Source: Terfezia claveryi
Taxonomy: Eukaryota; Ascomycota; Pezizomycetes; Pezizales; Pezizaceae
Length of the DNA stretch: 26,941 bases
Assembly: GCA_015179025.1 (NCBI GenBank)
Contig: WHUX01000440.1
Span: forward strand, 1 to 26,941
Direction of reading: 5' to 3'
In this document: positions 1 to 10,257 of the stretch, piece after piece
Layout of the letters: each line of letters starts with the position of its first letter
Numbering within the stretch: the stretch's first letter is position 1
Program-made: the position numbers and the translations under genes
Notes under the pieces: generated by a model
Seen by the model: the letters and a program-made list of their open reading frames with translations, nothing else
Told to the model about the DNA's origin: nothing
Databases searched by the model: none

Positions 1-254
1 ATCCGGAACCAAGATTTTCCACTCCTCCTTGGGCCTAGTCTTGTTAATTTCCAGATTGATCTCATAAATTGAGAGGGTATGCGCCTTGAGCTTATTCCTC
101 CTGGTGAGATAAGCAAAGGCCCCTGCTCCAATGAAGTTAATATTTAGGGGTTTTACAGGGTTGGAGGATATCGGGAAAACTAGGGGAATAGGGGTAATAG
201 AGGGAATAGGGGCATTGATATGTGCAGGCGGGAGTACCACCTGAGTCTGGTAGA

Positions 255-740
255 TTATTGGGGGTGGCAATGCACATAGCCCAGTGATAGTAGTTTTTGG
301 ATCTCCACAGTGTTTTTGCAATAAGGGCTATTGAATCGCAAGGTATAAGAGCTGAAGCTGACTGATATATCGTGCATTCTAAGCCAGGGGATCCCAAAAA
401 CAATTAGATACTTTAGCTTGGTTACAAACATTGGGAGATCTTCTGTGTAATCACCTATGACACTGGGTAGGCATGCGAGGTTGGTAATTACCCTAGAAGA
501 GATAGGATGGCTGTCAATGATATCAAGAAGGCGGGGTGTCTTTAGCTTGGAGGTTGGTATAGAGTTTTTACTGACAAAGGTCTGGTCAATAAATGCTATT
601 CCTGAAGCACCACAATCTATAAGAGCTGATGTAACTACTGTTTTATCATTGAACTTGACAGTTATAGGTACAATGAAGTGCTCACCAATTAGGCAAGACA
701 CATCAACAGACATAGATATAGGCAAAGAAAACACAGACAA
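255..740 (-). pseudogene. retropepsin-like aspartic protease of element A
   Basis: The domain cleaves the Gag-Pol polyprotein. The open frame carries the retropepsin active-site motif in the form ALIDCGAS, followed by the flap region and IVFGIPWLRMHD, which matches the usual (L/I)G.PWL segment of gypsy proteases. The canonical motif is D-S/T-G; here the second residue is Cys. B has lost this part, so I cannot tell from the window whether Cys is a mutation or normal for the family. The frame stops at 255 and homology to the linker before reverse transcriptase continues to about position 1 in another frame (AHTLSIYEINLEINK-like, compared with 2700-2760 in B). It is therefore broken as part of pol. 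Confidence 0.7.
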
Positions 741-749
741 AGATAAATG

Positions 750-1970
750 GCCCTAGGCAGGTCCCTTGCTAGTGTCAGTAACTAGGCAAGGGACTCCCCT
801 TTTCTTGACTCTTCACCAACTTCTTTGATCCATGATTTGGATATGGCATGGGTAGCCAGGGAGCGGTTCTTGCTGAGGGGACATACCGCAATGAAGTGGT
901 CTCCCTTGCCGCAGGTAATGCATAGCCCATTATTGCGGAGGTGATCCCTTTCCCCCTAAGTGAGCCAGGGTCTTCCTGAAGATAGGTCCATTGGGGTGCT
1001 TCCTCCAGCTACTATAGAAGGGTATGCAGCCTTAACTGGGTCGAGTTAATTCTAGGGGTGGAGTTACGATCACTTCTAGGGGTGCAGATTCTGGAGGTGG
1101 GGTTGTGATGGGTTCTGGGAGGGATGGATCCGGGCCTGTTGCATCCCCAACCTGGCCATCCATTATTCTACCTATGAGGCCAGGTTAATGAGCTCCTCAA
1201 GAGTTTTGGCTGGAGACAGAATAAGGTGCTTTTTGATCTTGACACTAAGGCCCTCTTCAAACTGTTCTAGTTTTACCTGGTCATTTCATAGTACCTCTGC
1301 CACTAGCCTCAACAATTCAGCTACATATGTCAAGAGGTCATTACCTCATTGTCTTAGGGCCCGAAGGGCTCTGGTTGCTATTCTTGCTAGGTCTAGATCT
1401 CCAAATGCCTGATCGAGGATAGCGAATAGTGCAGGAATGTCTGCTAGTTTAATACTCGAGTCTTGGATATATGGTTGGACTTGATCTAAGGCTTTATCCT
1501 CCAATAGGCCATATACGTAGGCCAAGTTTTGTTGGATAGTGGGGAACTTTGCAGTGTTCCTATTTAGCTTGATATTGATTAAGTTTTTCCAACGTTTGAG
1601 TTGGGACCTTTCGCCCTTAAATTTCAGTGGAGTGGGGAGGTCTTGTGTTTTGGGGGCCTGAGGTACCTGATTCCAAGGGTTTATAGTATCCAAGGCCCTG
1701 GTCAGGGTTTGAACAGTCCTGTTTTCATTGGCCAAGTCCTTCTGGTAGGATGTAAGGTCCTCTGTGAGTATTGTAATTTTATCTTCGGCTCTAGCCAGTT
1801 TCACGTATGGCTGCTTTTAGTTGCAAACCCATGATGTCCATAGCGAGGTAAATGTCGATATTAGTGTTGTGATAGTTGTCGAAGTCGGTCTGATTTTTTG
1901 GGATTGGCAGTGCTTACCAGGCTTAGAACCTAGCTTCTAGGAGCATAGGAGTGGTTTGTTGAGTTGCCAT
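750..1970 (-). pseudogene. gag of element A (decayed), with CCHC zinc knuckle
   Basis: The gag polyprotein packages retrotransposon RNA. The start ATG is at 1970; the frame is interrupted after 15 codons by TAA, again shortly after, and by a frameshift near 1800. The longest open piece (1804-1346) contains the capsid-like segment with PLKFKGERSQLKRWKNLINI, a helix-rich retrotransposon gag type sequence. Near the C-terminus (922-881) there is a perfect nucleocapsid knuckle C-x2-C-x4-H-x4-C (CITCGKGDHFIAVC). Element B gag aligns from the start but lacks the knuckle. The reading frame is dead; the assignment as gypsy gag is firm from the order gag-knuckle-protease. Confidence 0.75.
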
Positions 1971-2264
1971 AATGTAGACATACCAGTTGGTCAGAGCTAT
2001 CCAATGTAGTGTAACGATAGCTCTGGGGACAAGGTGACCAAGAGGTATGCCAGGGTAAGGGCAAGGCTAGAGTAAAATACATGTAGGAATACTACGTTTG
2101 TGACTTGGGCAAAAGGCTAGGACGGGGGCAAGGGTGAAGATGAGAGAGGCACATGGGAGTAGTAGGAGGCAGCAGAGCTGCAAAGCTATTCACAAGACAA
2201 GGAGGTGCACAAGGGAGGTGTATAAGCGCTGGGAGAAGCAAGGTCCTATATTAGGTATACAAGA

Positions 2265-2539
2265 CATTAGATAGGAATCTAATAATAGTACGAAAGTAAA
2301 AGACTTTATATACATGAGCCGCTAAGGCAACAGGAGAAATAAACTTCCCGAGATCCTTATCTCAAAAGCCTAGCAGGATAACGATAATCCATCACCTGCG
2401 ATCGTAGGTGATGACAAAGACAGCAATAATAATAACCCATCACCTGCAATCGCAGGTGATACCAAAGGTAACAATAACCATAAGTTATCACCTGCGATCG
2501 CAGGTGATGACAAAGACAACTGAATACATGGTTATGACA
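2265..2539 (-). repeat. 5' LTR of element A
   Basis: The segment aligns to the 233-bp LTR of element B (4113-4116 joined to 12703-12931). On the minus strand it starts TGTCATAACC and ends CTAATG, where B has CTAACA, so the terminal CA is mutated. It carries three copies of a roughly 48-bp unit, each with a 22-bp palindrome (2391-2412, 2439-2460, 2487-2508). B has two such units, which explains most of the length difference. The element leader (minus strand TCTTGTATAC...) follows directly. Confidence 0.75.
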
Positions 2540-2544
2540 GCCAT

Positions 2545-3170
2545 AAAGGGGAGTCTTTCCTTCTACTAGGGGGATCATATAATTGTAAGGTCAATATGGT
2601 GTCAGCTTCTCCGCAGCTTTCTCAGAGAATAAGTCAATGAATTCATAGTATTTACTTAGAACTATGGACTTCCATTCTTCCTTGGACTGCAGCTTATTAA
2701 TTTCCTGGTTAACTTTACAGATTGATAGAGTATGGGCTTTCAGCTTGTACCTTCTGGCAAAGTAGGCAAAGGCCCCTACTCTAATGAAGTTGATATCAAG
2801 GGGTTTTAGTGGGGTCAACACCTGGCTAGAGTCCTCTACTGGAGGTAGCAGGGCACATAATCCTTTAACGGCAGTCTGTAGGGCACTGCAGTGCTTCTCG
2901 CAATACCCACTATTGAAGTTCAAGGTATAAGAGCTAAAGTTAATAGAGACATCATGCATTTAGAGCTAGGAGATTCTCAGAACAATAGGGTATTTGACCT
3001 TAGTCATAAATATCAGAAGACTTTCCAAATGGTCTCCAATAGTACTAGATAAACAAATGAGATCAGTGATAACCCTGGAAGAGATAGGATGGCCATTAAT
3101 AACATTAAGAAGGTGGGGGGTCTTTAATTTAGAGGTTGGTATAGAGTTTTTACTGACGAAGGCCTGATCT
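2545..3170 (-). pseudogene. protease C-terminus, linker and start of RT of element B
   Basis: From DQAFVSKNSIPTSKLKTP onward (about 3170-2966) this matches the protease of A after its active site, so the catalytic Asp is deleted. A stop and frame change near 2960 lead to MHDVSINFSSYTL and the linker with KYYEFIDLFSEKAAEKL. The frame then reads TPY-stop-PYNYMIPLVEGKTPLYG. Gypsy pol normally has a PHRPYDH..PL..GK.P.YG block here. The Tyr and the stop are what CAT-CGA becomes by two C-to-T changes. It ends against the LTR of A. Confidence 0.7.
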
Positions 3171-3674
3171 GTATGGCTGGATCTGGTCACAAGCCTTCCC
3201 CTCCAGCAAGGCGAAAATGTATGCTAGTCAATATTATTCTAACAGGAACCTGGCAAAATCCCCGTTTAGCTTGAGGTTGACTGCATTTTTCCAGGCTTGT
3301 AGATGAACCCAGTCCCTATTGAATTTAGAGGGAGTCGGAATGCTTTCAGTCTTGTTACTACTAGCTGCTGTTAGTATTACAAGGTTCTCTAGAGCATGGC
3401 TGAGGTTTTGGACTGTAGTCTATTTGTTAGATAGAGTAAGGTTCACATGGTCGAGATCCATCTGGAGGACTGTGATTTCCTTGTCAGTGAATCTCAGCTT
3501 TCATTCAGTCATGGCCAGGCTATTGCCGAGTTCGGCCCCAATAGCATCTATGGCCTTGAAGATATCGATGATTTCTCGATGATAGGCATTCAATTTGTTC
3601 TGGCCGGAGGGTATAGGGGAGCTTCTCCAAGTCTAGAACCTGACAGTGGGTGGTGGGAGAGCTGCTCCTGACAT
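3171..3674 (-). pseudogene. gag of element B, N-terminal part with stops
   Basis: One continuous frame from ATG 3674 to about 3171 can be read through five stop codons (after VRF, after AMTE, in SNK-TTVQ, and two in the segment FLLE-Y-LAY). It aligns throughout with gag of element A: WKNAVNLKLN against WKNLINIKLN, and LLEGKACDQIQPY against LLEDKALDQVQPY. Several stops are the TAG or TGA expected from CAG or CGA by C-to-T change. Gag breaks off after QPY and is joined to protease sequence. The capsid C-terminus, zinc knuckle and protease N-terminus are missing. Confidence 0.7.
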
Positions 3675-4111
3675 GACTGCGTACTAGTTGGTCCAAAGGA
3701 TCCAATGTAGTGTAATGATGGCTCTGGAACAAGGTAACTAAGAGGTATATTGGAGTGAGGACAGGAATGAGGTAAGACACATGTAAGAGCACTACATGTA
3801 TGACTAAGAAAACTAGGCTTGTCATGGATACCTGTCACAAATATCACAGATGATGTCATGGGGGGCAGGATGTTCAGAAGGCTAGAGCTAGGGCAAAACA
3901 TATATAAGAATGCTATTTGTGTTATCAGGGGAAGGCTGGGATGGGACGAGGGCTAGAGACAAGAGGCAAGGATAAGAGACACGCGGAAGTGGTTGCTACG
4001 TATGTCGGAGGGAGGCAGCTATACTGCAGAGTTATTTGTACTAGACAAGGATATGTACAAGAGAGGTGTATAAGTACTGGGAGAAGTAAGGTCCTGTATT
4101 CAGTATACAAG
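3675..4111 (-). other. leader (5' UTR) of element B
   Basis: This non-coding stretch lies between the LTR and gag of B. It aligns with the shorter leader of A (1971-2264), most clearly at 4020-4110 against 2180-2263 (GTGTATAAG...GGGAGAAG...AAGGTCCT...). B appears longer because a segment around 3750-3930 is partly duplicated. No classical tRNA primer-binding site starting TGG follows the LTR. Confidence 0.5.
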
Positions 4112-4116
4112 ATGTT
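4112..4116. repeat. target-site duplication of X, left copy (ATGTT)
   Basis: ATGTT at 4112-4116 is repeated at 12698-12702, directly after the right LTR of X. Removing X and one copy restores a continuous B sequence, CAAGATGTTAGATAGGG, which aligns with the intact A junction CAAGACATTAGATAGGA at 2260-2275. That independent comparison supports the boundary. Confidence 0.85.
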
Positions 4117-4393
4117 TATTACGGCTGAGATTATGCAGACCGGGCCGGCGCCACCCGATGGTGGGTGGCATGAAGTCAACCCCACTTTCCTATATATTTG
4201 CCTACGTCTTGTATCTAGTTCTTGTTCTCTAAGACTCAAGTGAAGACTTGTATCGCTGGGTTACTTTACTTTATCGAATGAATCAGTCTATATTCTTCGT
4301 ACTGTGCACCTAGTTAGGCCCGAGCAAGTGATTTTATCCCTATATATAGATATTCCGATAGATATCACCGTGATCGCTAGCTTGCCCCTAACA
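4117..4393 (+). repeat. left (5') LTR of X
   Basis: The LTR is 277 bp and ends CTAACA. Its first bases read TATTACGG where the right copy has TGTTATGG, so the terminal TG has become TA. It contains a hairpin with arms GCCACCC and GGGTGGC near 4150 and a TATATAT box at 4191-4197, the likely promoter of the element. Confidence 0.8.
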
Positions 4394-5456
4394 TTACTTC
4401 GCTTTGATCAAAGGGACTAGTGATTCTGGGTCAAATCACCCCTCCCTCACTACCTACACTGTCGGACGATCCCCTAAGGGCGGAACGGATTATTTGCTAA
4501 TATGAGCGACATCGGAAATAATTATTTTCCCCTCCTATTTGTTTATTAGCTTGTTTTAACCGACATACTAATCCTATATTGTGATCTCCGGATCTACTAA
4601 GTCTCAGATGTCGAGCGACATGCTCAAACACCCCCTCACCAGGCTTATAAGGCCCCGAACGAGCCTAAAAGGCCCCGAACAAGCGAGCTTACAAGCCACC
4701 GAGCGCCCGAACGAGCTCATAAGCTTAAAGATCCCTGCCTTGGGTGAAGACTCAAGCTAGCATTGCGAGTGCTAAAGACCCAAACGAGTGCTGCGAGCAC
4801 AGAAGATCCGAACGAGCACCACGAGCGTACAAATAACTACGACCCCCCCCTTGCACTGGCAAGTCGGGTTGGATAGCTGGGAAGGCATGCATTGAACCTT
4901 TTCCTATGACGTTGGCTTTTTTCCTACAGGGTTTTGCCGCACAGAGGTTTTTAACGGCAATGGCATGTGGAATACCCCTCCTACCAAGATTACCCTAGAT
5001 CTGCGGATCTTTCCAATGCCTAGATCTTCGGATCTATATATATAATACACCTTATGTTTAAGATATCCCGGATCTATGATTCATATATATGATGCACATC
5101 TTGTTCAAGATACCCCTCAAGATTACAGAAAGTGGATCAATAGTAAGTCGCCAAAGAAGTGAAGCAACCCGGTCTGATATTTAAGCATTGGCATGACGCT
5201 ACTATGTTTGAGAGAATACCCCTATCCTTCCGAGCCTCTCTACAGGCCAAAGGTCCCCACAGAATGTGCAAGACTTGTTAGGTGCTATTATCGCAGACCA
5301 AGTATCTAATATTGTCGTGGACCAAGTGTCCAATGTTGTCAGAGTTGACCAAACACACGGAACACGCCCCATTGTCTATGCCGAAAACATGAGCACGTAG
5401 ATCAGAGGGATGGTGAAGTTGGTTGGTCGGGACGCCCTCTAGTAGAGGGGGAGTAC
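4394..5456 (+). other. internal region of X, non-coding
   Basis: About 1.06 kb with no convincing reading frame. At 4650-4830 there are degenerate repeats of CCGAACGAGC-like words. At about 4580-5075 the near-palindromic word GATCTNCGGATCT recurs (about 4581, 4998, 5025; a partial one near 5068). The last 17 bases are the polypurine tract. The sequence after the left LTR (TTACTTCGCTTTG) does not look like a tRNA-type primer site. I recognise no protein. Confidence 0.6.
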
Positions 5457-5457
5457 T
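5453..5457. repeat. target-site duplication of G, left copy (GTACT)
   Basis: GTACT at 5453-5457 matches GTACT at 12417-12421. The last T is also the first base of the right LTR of X. G therefore inserted at the junction of the X polypurine tract and its 3' LTR. Confidence 0.9.
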
Positions 5458-5528
5458 TGTTATGGACGGAGGTTGGAAGGTAATTCCCGCGTCGACGTGG
5501 TAAACAACGACTTATTCTGGTTCGGGGT

Positions 5529-5550
5529 ATCACCTGCGATCGCAGGTGAT
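5529..5550. repeat. 22-bp palindrome in left LTR of G
   Basis: This is a perfect inverted repeat with core CACCTGCGATCGCAGGTG flanked by AT on both sides. An identical copy is in the other LTR of G (11520-11541), and one perfect plus several imperfect copies are in the unrelated LTR of A/B. Confidence 0.9.
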
Positions 5551-6055
5551 GGATGCGAGTGTCGAGGTATCGCACACGTAGGGAGCTCTACGTATGTGAT
5601 CAGGTGTCTAGGGACTTCGGGCAAAACCAAAGTCGAGCGAGGTATCGAGGTCAAGGTCGAGAAGGCGAGGTAGTCTGAGCTACTCTCAAGAACAGTGGTG
5701 CAGATATATTCGTATAACAACTAGGTACAGGAAGGTAGACAAGTTGTTGCGTGGGGGAAGAAAGAAACAGAATACAGACGGCAAGAACAGGCTTCTTTTA
5801 TAGAGATCCTGTCTCCATCTCGAACACAACACCTTTTTGGCTAACACAACGGTCTAGACAAAGCATAACAGAAGATGAATACGCAAGCCAGCTCACGGAT
5901 GCATGGATCCTGTGAGATCGTCGAGAACGAGGCGTCTAGCAATAATGGATAACGCTGGTGCGAACAGAAGACCTGAAGAATTGTACATAAGCGAAGGTGA
6001 AATTTCTGATAAGCTAAAGAAAGAGTTTTGAGCGAGAGCAGGTTGTTCCCAATCT

Positions 6056-6257
6056 GAGAGTCGTGCCAGTTTTGGTTCGACTCTCAAATAAGGTCTGGGT
6101 CAAAATATGGTTCGAGGGTTTCCGTAGTATTTCCTAAATATGAGAGTCGTGCCAGTTTTGGTTCGACTCTCAAATAAGGTTTGGGTCAAAATAGGGTTCG
6201 AGGGTTTTCCAGGGTATTTCCTAGTTTGAGAGTTGTGCCAGTTTTGGTTCGACTCTC
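6056..6257. repeat. 86-bp tandem hairpin repeats in left LTR of G
   Basis: Two full 86-bp units and a partial third start at 6056, 6142 and 6228. Each opens with an 8-bp inverted repeat, GAGAGTCG and CGACTCTC, around a 14-base loop with GCCAGTTTTGG. The third unit has one mismatch in the stem. The right LTR has the same array at 12045-12246. Confidence 0.88.
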
Positions 6258-6428
6258 AAGTGTCAAATCCATAAGTGAGCGACTAGGACTTCCGGGATGC
6301 AGTCAGATGTCGGCTAGCTAGGAGAGGCAGAGTCGAGAACATAGTCACATGATATACTTTGGCAAGTGCGTGGGTTGCCCGGTGATATCGATCGGGGTCA
6401 GGATCGTGATTCAAGAGGGTTCGTAACA

Positions 6429-6443
6429 GTAGCTCCCTCTTCC
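6429..6443 (-). promoter_or_regulatory. polypurine tract of G
   Basis: On the minus strand GGAAGAGGGAGCTAC directly precedes the TGTTACG start of the 3' LTR. In this position it serves as primer for second-strand DNA synthesis. Confidence 0.8.
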
Positions 6444-6493
6444 AAGGATGAGCTCCTGCGAATCCAAGGCAGGATACCAAGTTCAAATTCCAC

Positions 6494-6676
6494 TCATTTA
6501 GGTAGAGTGCGAGGACGTAGTTTCGAGGGGTATGCAGTGTAGAATTTTTTCACAACACTAGGCGCATTCGAAAACATATTGGCAGGTTCCCAAGTAAGCT
6601 CGTCATAGCCTACCCAACGGGCAAGGTATTCTAGTGTGCGACCGCGGAAACGAGAGTCGACGATTTCGTTCACTTC
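6494..6676 (-). other. chromodomain at the C-terminus of G pol
   Basis: After a TAG at 6679-6677 the frame gives EVNEIVDSRFRGRTLEYLAR, then the aromatic box segment WVGYDELTWEPA and a terminal helix with VVKKFYTAYP. Chromodomains of chromoviral integrases bind modified histone tails and direct insertion into heterochromatin. The stop just upstream would cut this domain off. Confidence 0.85.
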
Positions 6677-9600
6677 CTATTCGGGTTCATCCTCAATGAT
6701 CACAGGTGGTGGGGGAGGCTGGATTTGACCCGGAAGGGGGTCCGTGGAGGCAGGTTCGAAGAGTGAGACATAAAAAACGGGATGGATTTTCATAGATGCG
6801 GGGAGGTCGAGTTTATAGGCATGGGAGGAGACCTTCTGGATTATCCGGAATTTTTCCAACTTCTTGAAGTCACGTTTTGTCGATGGGCGAGTTGTTTTAA
6901 CATGTCGACGAAGTAACCATACTTGATCCCCTATTTCGAACTTAGGGGCCGGAATCCGAGATTTATTAGCTTGTTCGTAGTAGGTAGCTTGTGCCCAGAT
7001 CATTTCTGATCGAAGATGGGCATCCAGCTAAGCAAGGCGGTCCGCGTATTCTTTGATCACTTGGGGGGCGGGTAGCTTGGCGGCGGGGTTCGTGGTGATC
7101 TGGTATTTGGGATTTTCACCGTACATAGCCTGAAAGGGGGTGATACCTAGGGTCGAGGATAAGGTATTGTTATAGGAAACCTCGGCCATGGTGAGTAGTT
7201 CGGACCAGTTGTCTTGTTGATAATTACAGTAAGCCCACAAGTATTATTCTGCGATGGCATGGATTCGTTCCATTTGTCCATCAGTCTGGGGGTGGAAGGC
7301 TGTTGAAACCTTCTATTGAATCCCAACGAGGGAGGTCAAGGAGCGAGTGAATTCAGATACGAATTGAGTGCCACGGTCTGAGACGATCGAATCGGGAATT
7401 CCGTGTAGGCGAAAGACATTATCAAAGAAGAGCTTAGCAATCTGCTTGGAATTGGCGTCCATGTTGGTAGGTATATAGTTTGCCATTTTTGACAATCGGT
7501 CAACTACAACCAATAAGGCATCGAAGCTATTTGAGACGGAAAGGCCAGTAACAAGGTCCAAGGAGACAGATGACCACTTCCGAAATGGAACTTGAAGTGG
7601 TTTTAACAATCTATAGGGGGCATGGCGAGCTGGTTTAATCCGGGTGCAGGTATCACAATTTCGAAGGTATCTAGCTATGGTCTGGCGCATCTTTGGCCAC
7701 CAGTAGTCTCGTGATACCAATTCATAGGTGGCTGCTTGACCGGGGTGTCCCGCAGCTGGGTGGTCGTGGTAGGTACGGAGAATGCGGAGGTGTATTTCCG
7801 GGGAGTCAGGAACATAAACTAGACCATTAACGAGTATAAGTCCCTCCGAGAGCTGACATTCAGCCAAAGGGATTATCGAGTGTTTTCTGGCGCCGTTCTT
7901 GAGGGCGTGCATAATCTTGAGAGCGAGCTTGTCAGTCTTGAGGGCGGCAAGAATGTCTTCATTGTTAACAATTGAGGCTGCAGAAAGCGAAAATTTCTCG
8001 GCGGGTATTAGGGCCTATGTTGGGCGAGCACGACCATCCCCTTTCTCAGGGAGGTCTCCAGATCTCCTGGTGAGTGCATCGGCTTTGGTGTTCTGGGTGC
8101 CGGGTCTGAAGACAATCTTGAAGTTATATTGGTCTATTTCCTACGCCCAAAGAGCTTGTCGGCGTGAAAGCAAGGCTTTGGAGGTAAAGCTCTGTAGGTT
8201 GTGATGGTCGATGAGGATAGTGAACGGTCGTGGGAGCTGGTGTAAGTAGATGTGCCATTTTTCAAGAGCCAGAATGATTGCTAGCAATTCCTTATCTCCA
8301 ATGCCATAATTGCATTCAGTGGGTGATATTTTTTCCGAAATAAATGCGACTGTGTGCAGAACAAATTTCCCATCTTTTGGGTGTTTCTGTGACAGGATTC
8401 CAGAGGTGACATAATCTGAGGCGTCCGTTTCGACCAAGGTCTCGAGCTCAGGGTCGAAATGGCGGAGGATGGGTGCGGAGGTGAAGGTTTCCTTGAGAAG
8501 TTTAAAAACCTCTTCACATGAAGAATTCCAAACAAAAAGAACATCTTTTCGAAGCAAGTTAAAAAGAGGTTGGCAAAGAGCAGAATACTTATTGATAAAC
8601 CTACGGTAAAAATTGGCAAATCCAAGAAAATACTGGATATCCTTAATAGAACGAGGGGTCTCCCAATTAAGAACTGCATTAACCTTCTCGGGGTCCATTT
8701 CCAAGCCATATTCAGATATGATAAATCCCAAGAATGAGGTTTTCTTAACCGAGAATTCGCATTTCTCTGGTTTTATAAATAACCCAGATTCCTTGAGTTT
8801 TTGGAGAACCTTTTGCACCTGTTCCTTATGTTCTTTTAGATTCCTTGAGTAAATCAAAATGTCGTCGATGTAGCATTCACAGAAGATATCGAGGTATTTA
8901 CGGAGGGTATCATTCATGAATCGTTGAGCGGTAGCAGGGGCATTAGTCAACCCAAAGGGTATAACTAGAAATTTAAAAAGTCCGTACCGAGTGCGGAAGG
9001 CAGTTTTCCACTCATCACCTTCTTTAATTCGGATTTGGTTGAAGCATGCACGTAAATCGAGGCGTGTAAAGTATTTGCATCCTCGAATCTGGTTCAGGGT
9101 TTCTTCGATGCGAGGTAGCGGGTTTCTATCCTTAATCGTGATATCATTTAGAGCACGGTAGTCGACACATAGATGTAAGGAACTATCCTTTTTTTTGATA
9201 AATAGGACCGGAGAGGCTGCAGAAGAAGAACTGGCTCCTATGAAGGATTTGGATAAATTCTCGTCGATCTATTTGCGTACTTCCTTGAGTTCTGAGTCAG
9301 ACATAGAGTACATGTGGCCAAAAGGAGGTTTGGCTCCTTCTTGCAAAGGGATATCATGGTCAACGTATCGATGTGGGGGTAGTACTCAAGCTTCTTTTTC
9401 TGAAAGAGAGTAAGATAATCATGATATTTAGAAGGAACCAATTTAGCAGCAGGTTCAATGGACTCATCCTCGTCAACGGAGGCATATATTGCTGCAATAC
9501 AGAGGCGAGCATCCGGGTCCTTGATAGCAACCCGAAAAGCTGCTCTGGAAATAATTGATATCCGAAGTGGGTTAGTCGCGGGAGATGTTTTCGGAGGGTG

Positions 9601-10257
9601 GGTTGCTAGGCAATGGGCATGGCAAAATCCGGAGGCGAAGGCGATGGTATTAACTGACCAGTCAATCGTTGGGTTGTGTCGCCTAAGCCATGTTTTTCCC
9701 ACAATCAAGTCCCACCCGGCTAACTTGGTAACATAGAATGTGAGGGTTTCTTGATGTTGGTCGATAGAGAGTTTCAAGGTGCAAGTGTGTGTGATTTTTC
9801 CGATAGGTGAAGGTTTCCCATCAGCAAGTATGAGATCTTCCGGCTTGTTTTTCACGTCCAATAGCAAGTTCATGTTCATGGCATAGTCAATATCGATAAA
9901 CTGGGAGCTAGCTCCCAAGTCTACCATGCACGTGGCAGAAAGCTCTTCATTGACTATACACGGCAAAGCAAGTGGGTCTTCAGACCCCAAATCATGACAA
10001 TCAGCAGAAAGCACAGCAATTCTAGAAATTTGCAATGCATTCGCAAGGCGCCGTCGACGAGCTAGTCGTTGATGGGACTTACGAGAAACCAAAGGTAATA
10101 CATAACCAGTACCTTCTAAGTGGACTTCCTTCAAAACAGAAAATGAATTAAACACATGGACAGGGTCATGGACAGGATTGATGGCGCCAGGTTGCATCCT
10201 GGCACTCTCTGATCGGCCATCATTGATCAAAGAGTACGTTCGTTTTTGACAACTCAA
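6494..10257 (-). pseudogene. pol polyprotein of G: protease, RT, RNase H, integrase, chromodomain
   Basis: Pol copies element RNA into DNA and integrates it. Read from 10257 down: protease with MVDLGASSQF (canonical D-S-G, here D-L-G), then a [12 protein letters not shown] block, RT with LDLRACFNQI and the catalytic YIDD (about 8874-8863), RNase H (TDASDYV, ELLAIILALE, DHHNLQSF), integrase with an HHCC finger ending CDTC (about 7690-7640) and core D, D, E residues (LDLVTG, SDRGTQF, DGQMER), and a C-terminal chromodomain (about 6676-6500: EYLARWVGYDELTWEPA). A one-base deletion in a T run near 9403 separates protease from RT. Stops lie at 9388, 9271, 8143, 8017, 7315, 7246, 7030 and 6679 (first base, minus strand). 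At least five fall where Gln would be expected. Protease is in the +1 frame relative to gag, as in Ty3. Confidence 0.93.

Larger units (their letters stand above)
1..2539 (-). mobile_element. Ty3/gypsy-like LTR element A, 5' part
   Basis: This is the 5' end of a minus-strand gypsy-type retrotransposon that runs off the left edge of the window. In minus-strand order it shows a 275-bp 5' LTR (2539 to 2265), a leader of about 295 nt, a decayed gag (1970 to about 750), a protease (740 to 255) and the linker towards reverse transcriptase. Its LTR begins exactly where the pol reading frame of element B breaks off, at 2540. I therefore read A as inserted into B, with predicted target duplication GCCAT (2540-2544 on this side). 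The other copy would lie outside the window. A and B are related: their gag, protease, linker, leader and LTR all align. Confidence 0.75.
2540..4116 (-). mobile_element. LTR element B, internal fragment (host of the nest)
   Basis: This is the oldest layer, a minus-strand gypsy-type element related to A. Read from the right it has the first four bases of its LTR (4113-4116), a leader of about 440 nt, gag from 3674, a gag/protease deletion junction near 3170, the pol linker, and pol as far as the LVEGKTPLYG segment that precedes the reverse transcriptase palm. The frame ends at 2540, where the LTR of A begins. The rest of its LTR lies at 12703-12931, displaced by the X and G insertions. The downstream half of B (RT, RNase H, integrase, 3' LTR) must lie left of the window if the nesting model is right. 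Confidence 0.75.
5458..6428 (-). repeat. left LTR (3' LTR) of G
   Basis: The LTR is 971 bp, from TGTTATGGACGG to CGTAACA on the plus strand. It contains the 22-bp palindrome (5529-5550), a minus-strand TATA box (CTTTTATA at 5795-5802) and a tandem array of 86-bp hairpin units (6056-6257). Immediately right of it on the minus-strand upstream side lies the polypurine tract. Confidence 0.92.

Noticed and set aside
2391..2508. CRISPR-like array (three palindromic repeats at regular spacing)
   Set aside because: Only three imperfect copies, spacers are near-identical to each other, and the array lies inside a retrotransposon LTR of a eukaryote.
2265..2539. One LTR shared by A and B as tandem product of unequal recombination
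   Set aside because: B pol stops inside the block before RT with no polypurine tract before the LTR, which fits insertion of A into B better than a B 3' LTR. It would be reconsidered if the left flank lacks the rest of B.
4394..4420. tRNA primer-binding site after the X or G LTR
   Set aside because: Neither interior starts with a TGG-type sequence complementary to a tRNA 3' end; priming may be of another kind, so no site is annotated.
5529..5550. Cyanobacterial HIP1 (GCGATCGC) as a sign of bacterial DNA
   Set aside because: The octamer is only the centre of a longer palindrome confined to LTRs; the surrounding genes have fungal introns and products.
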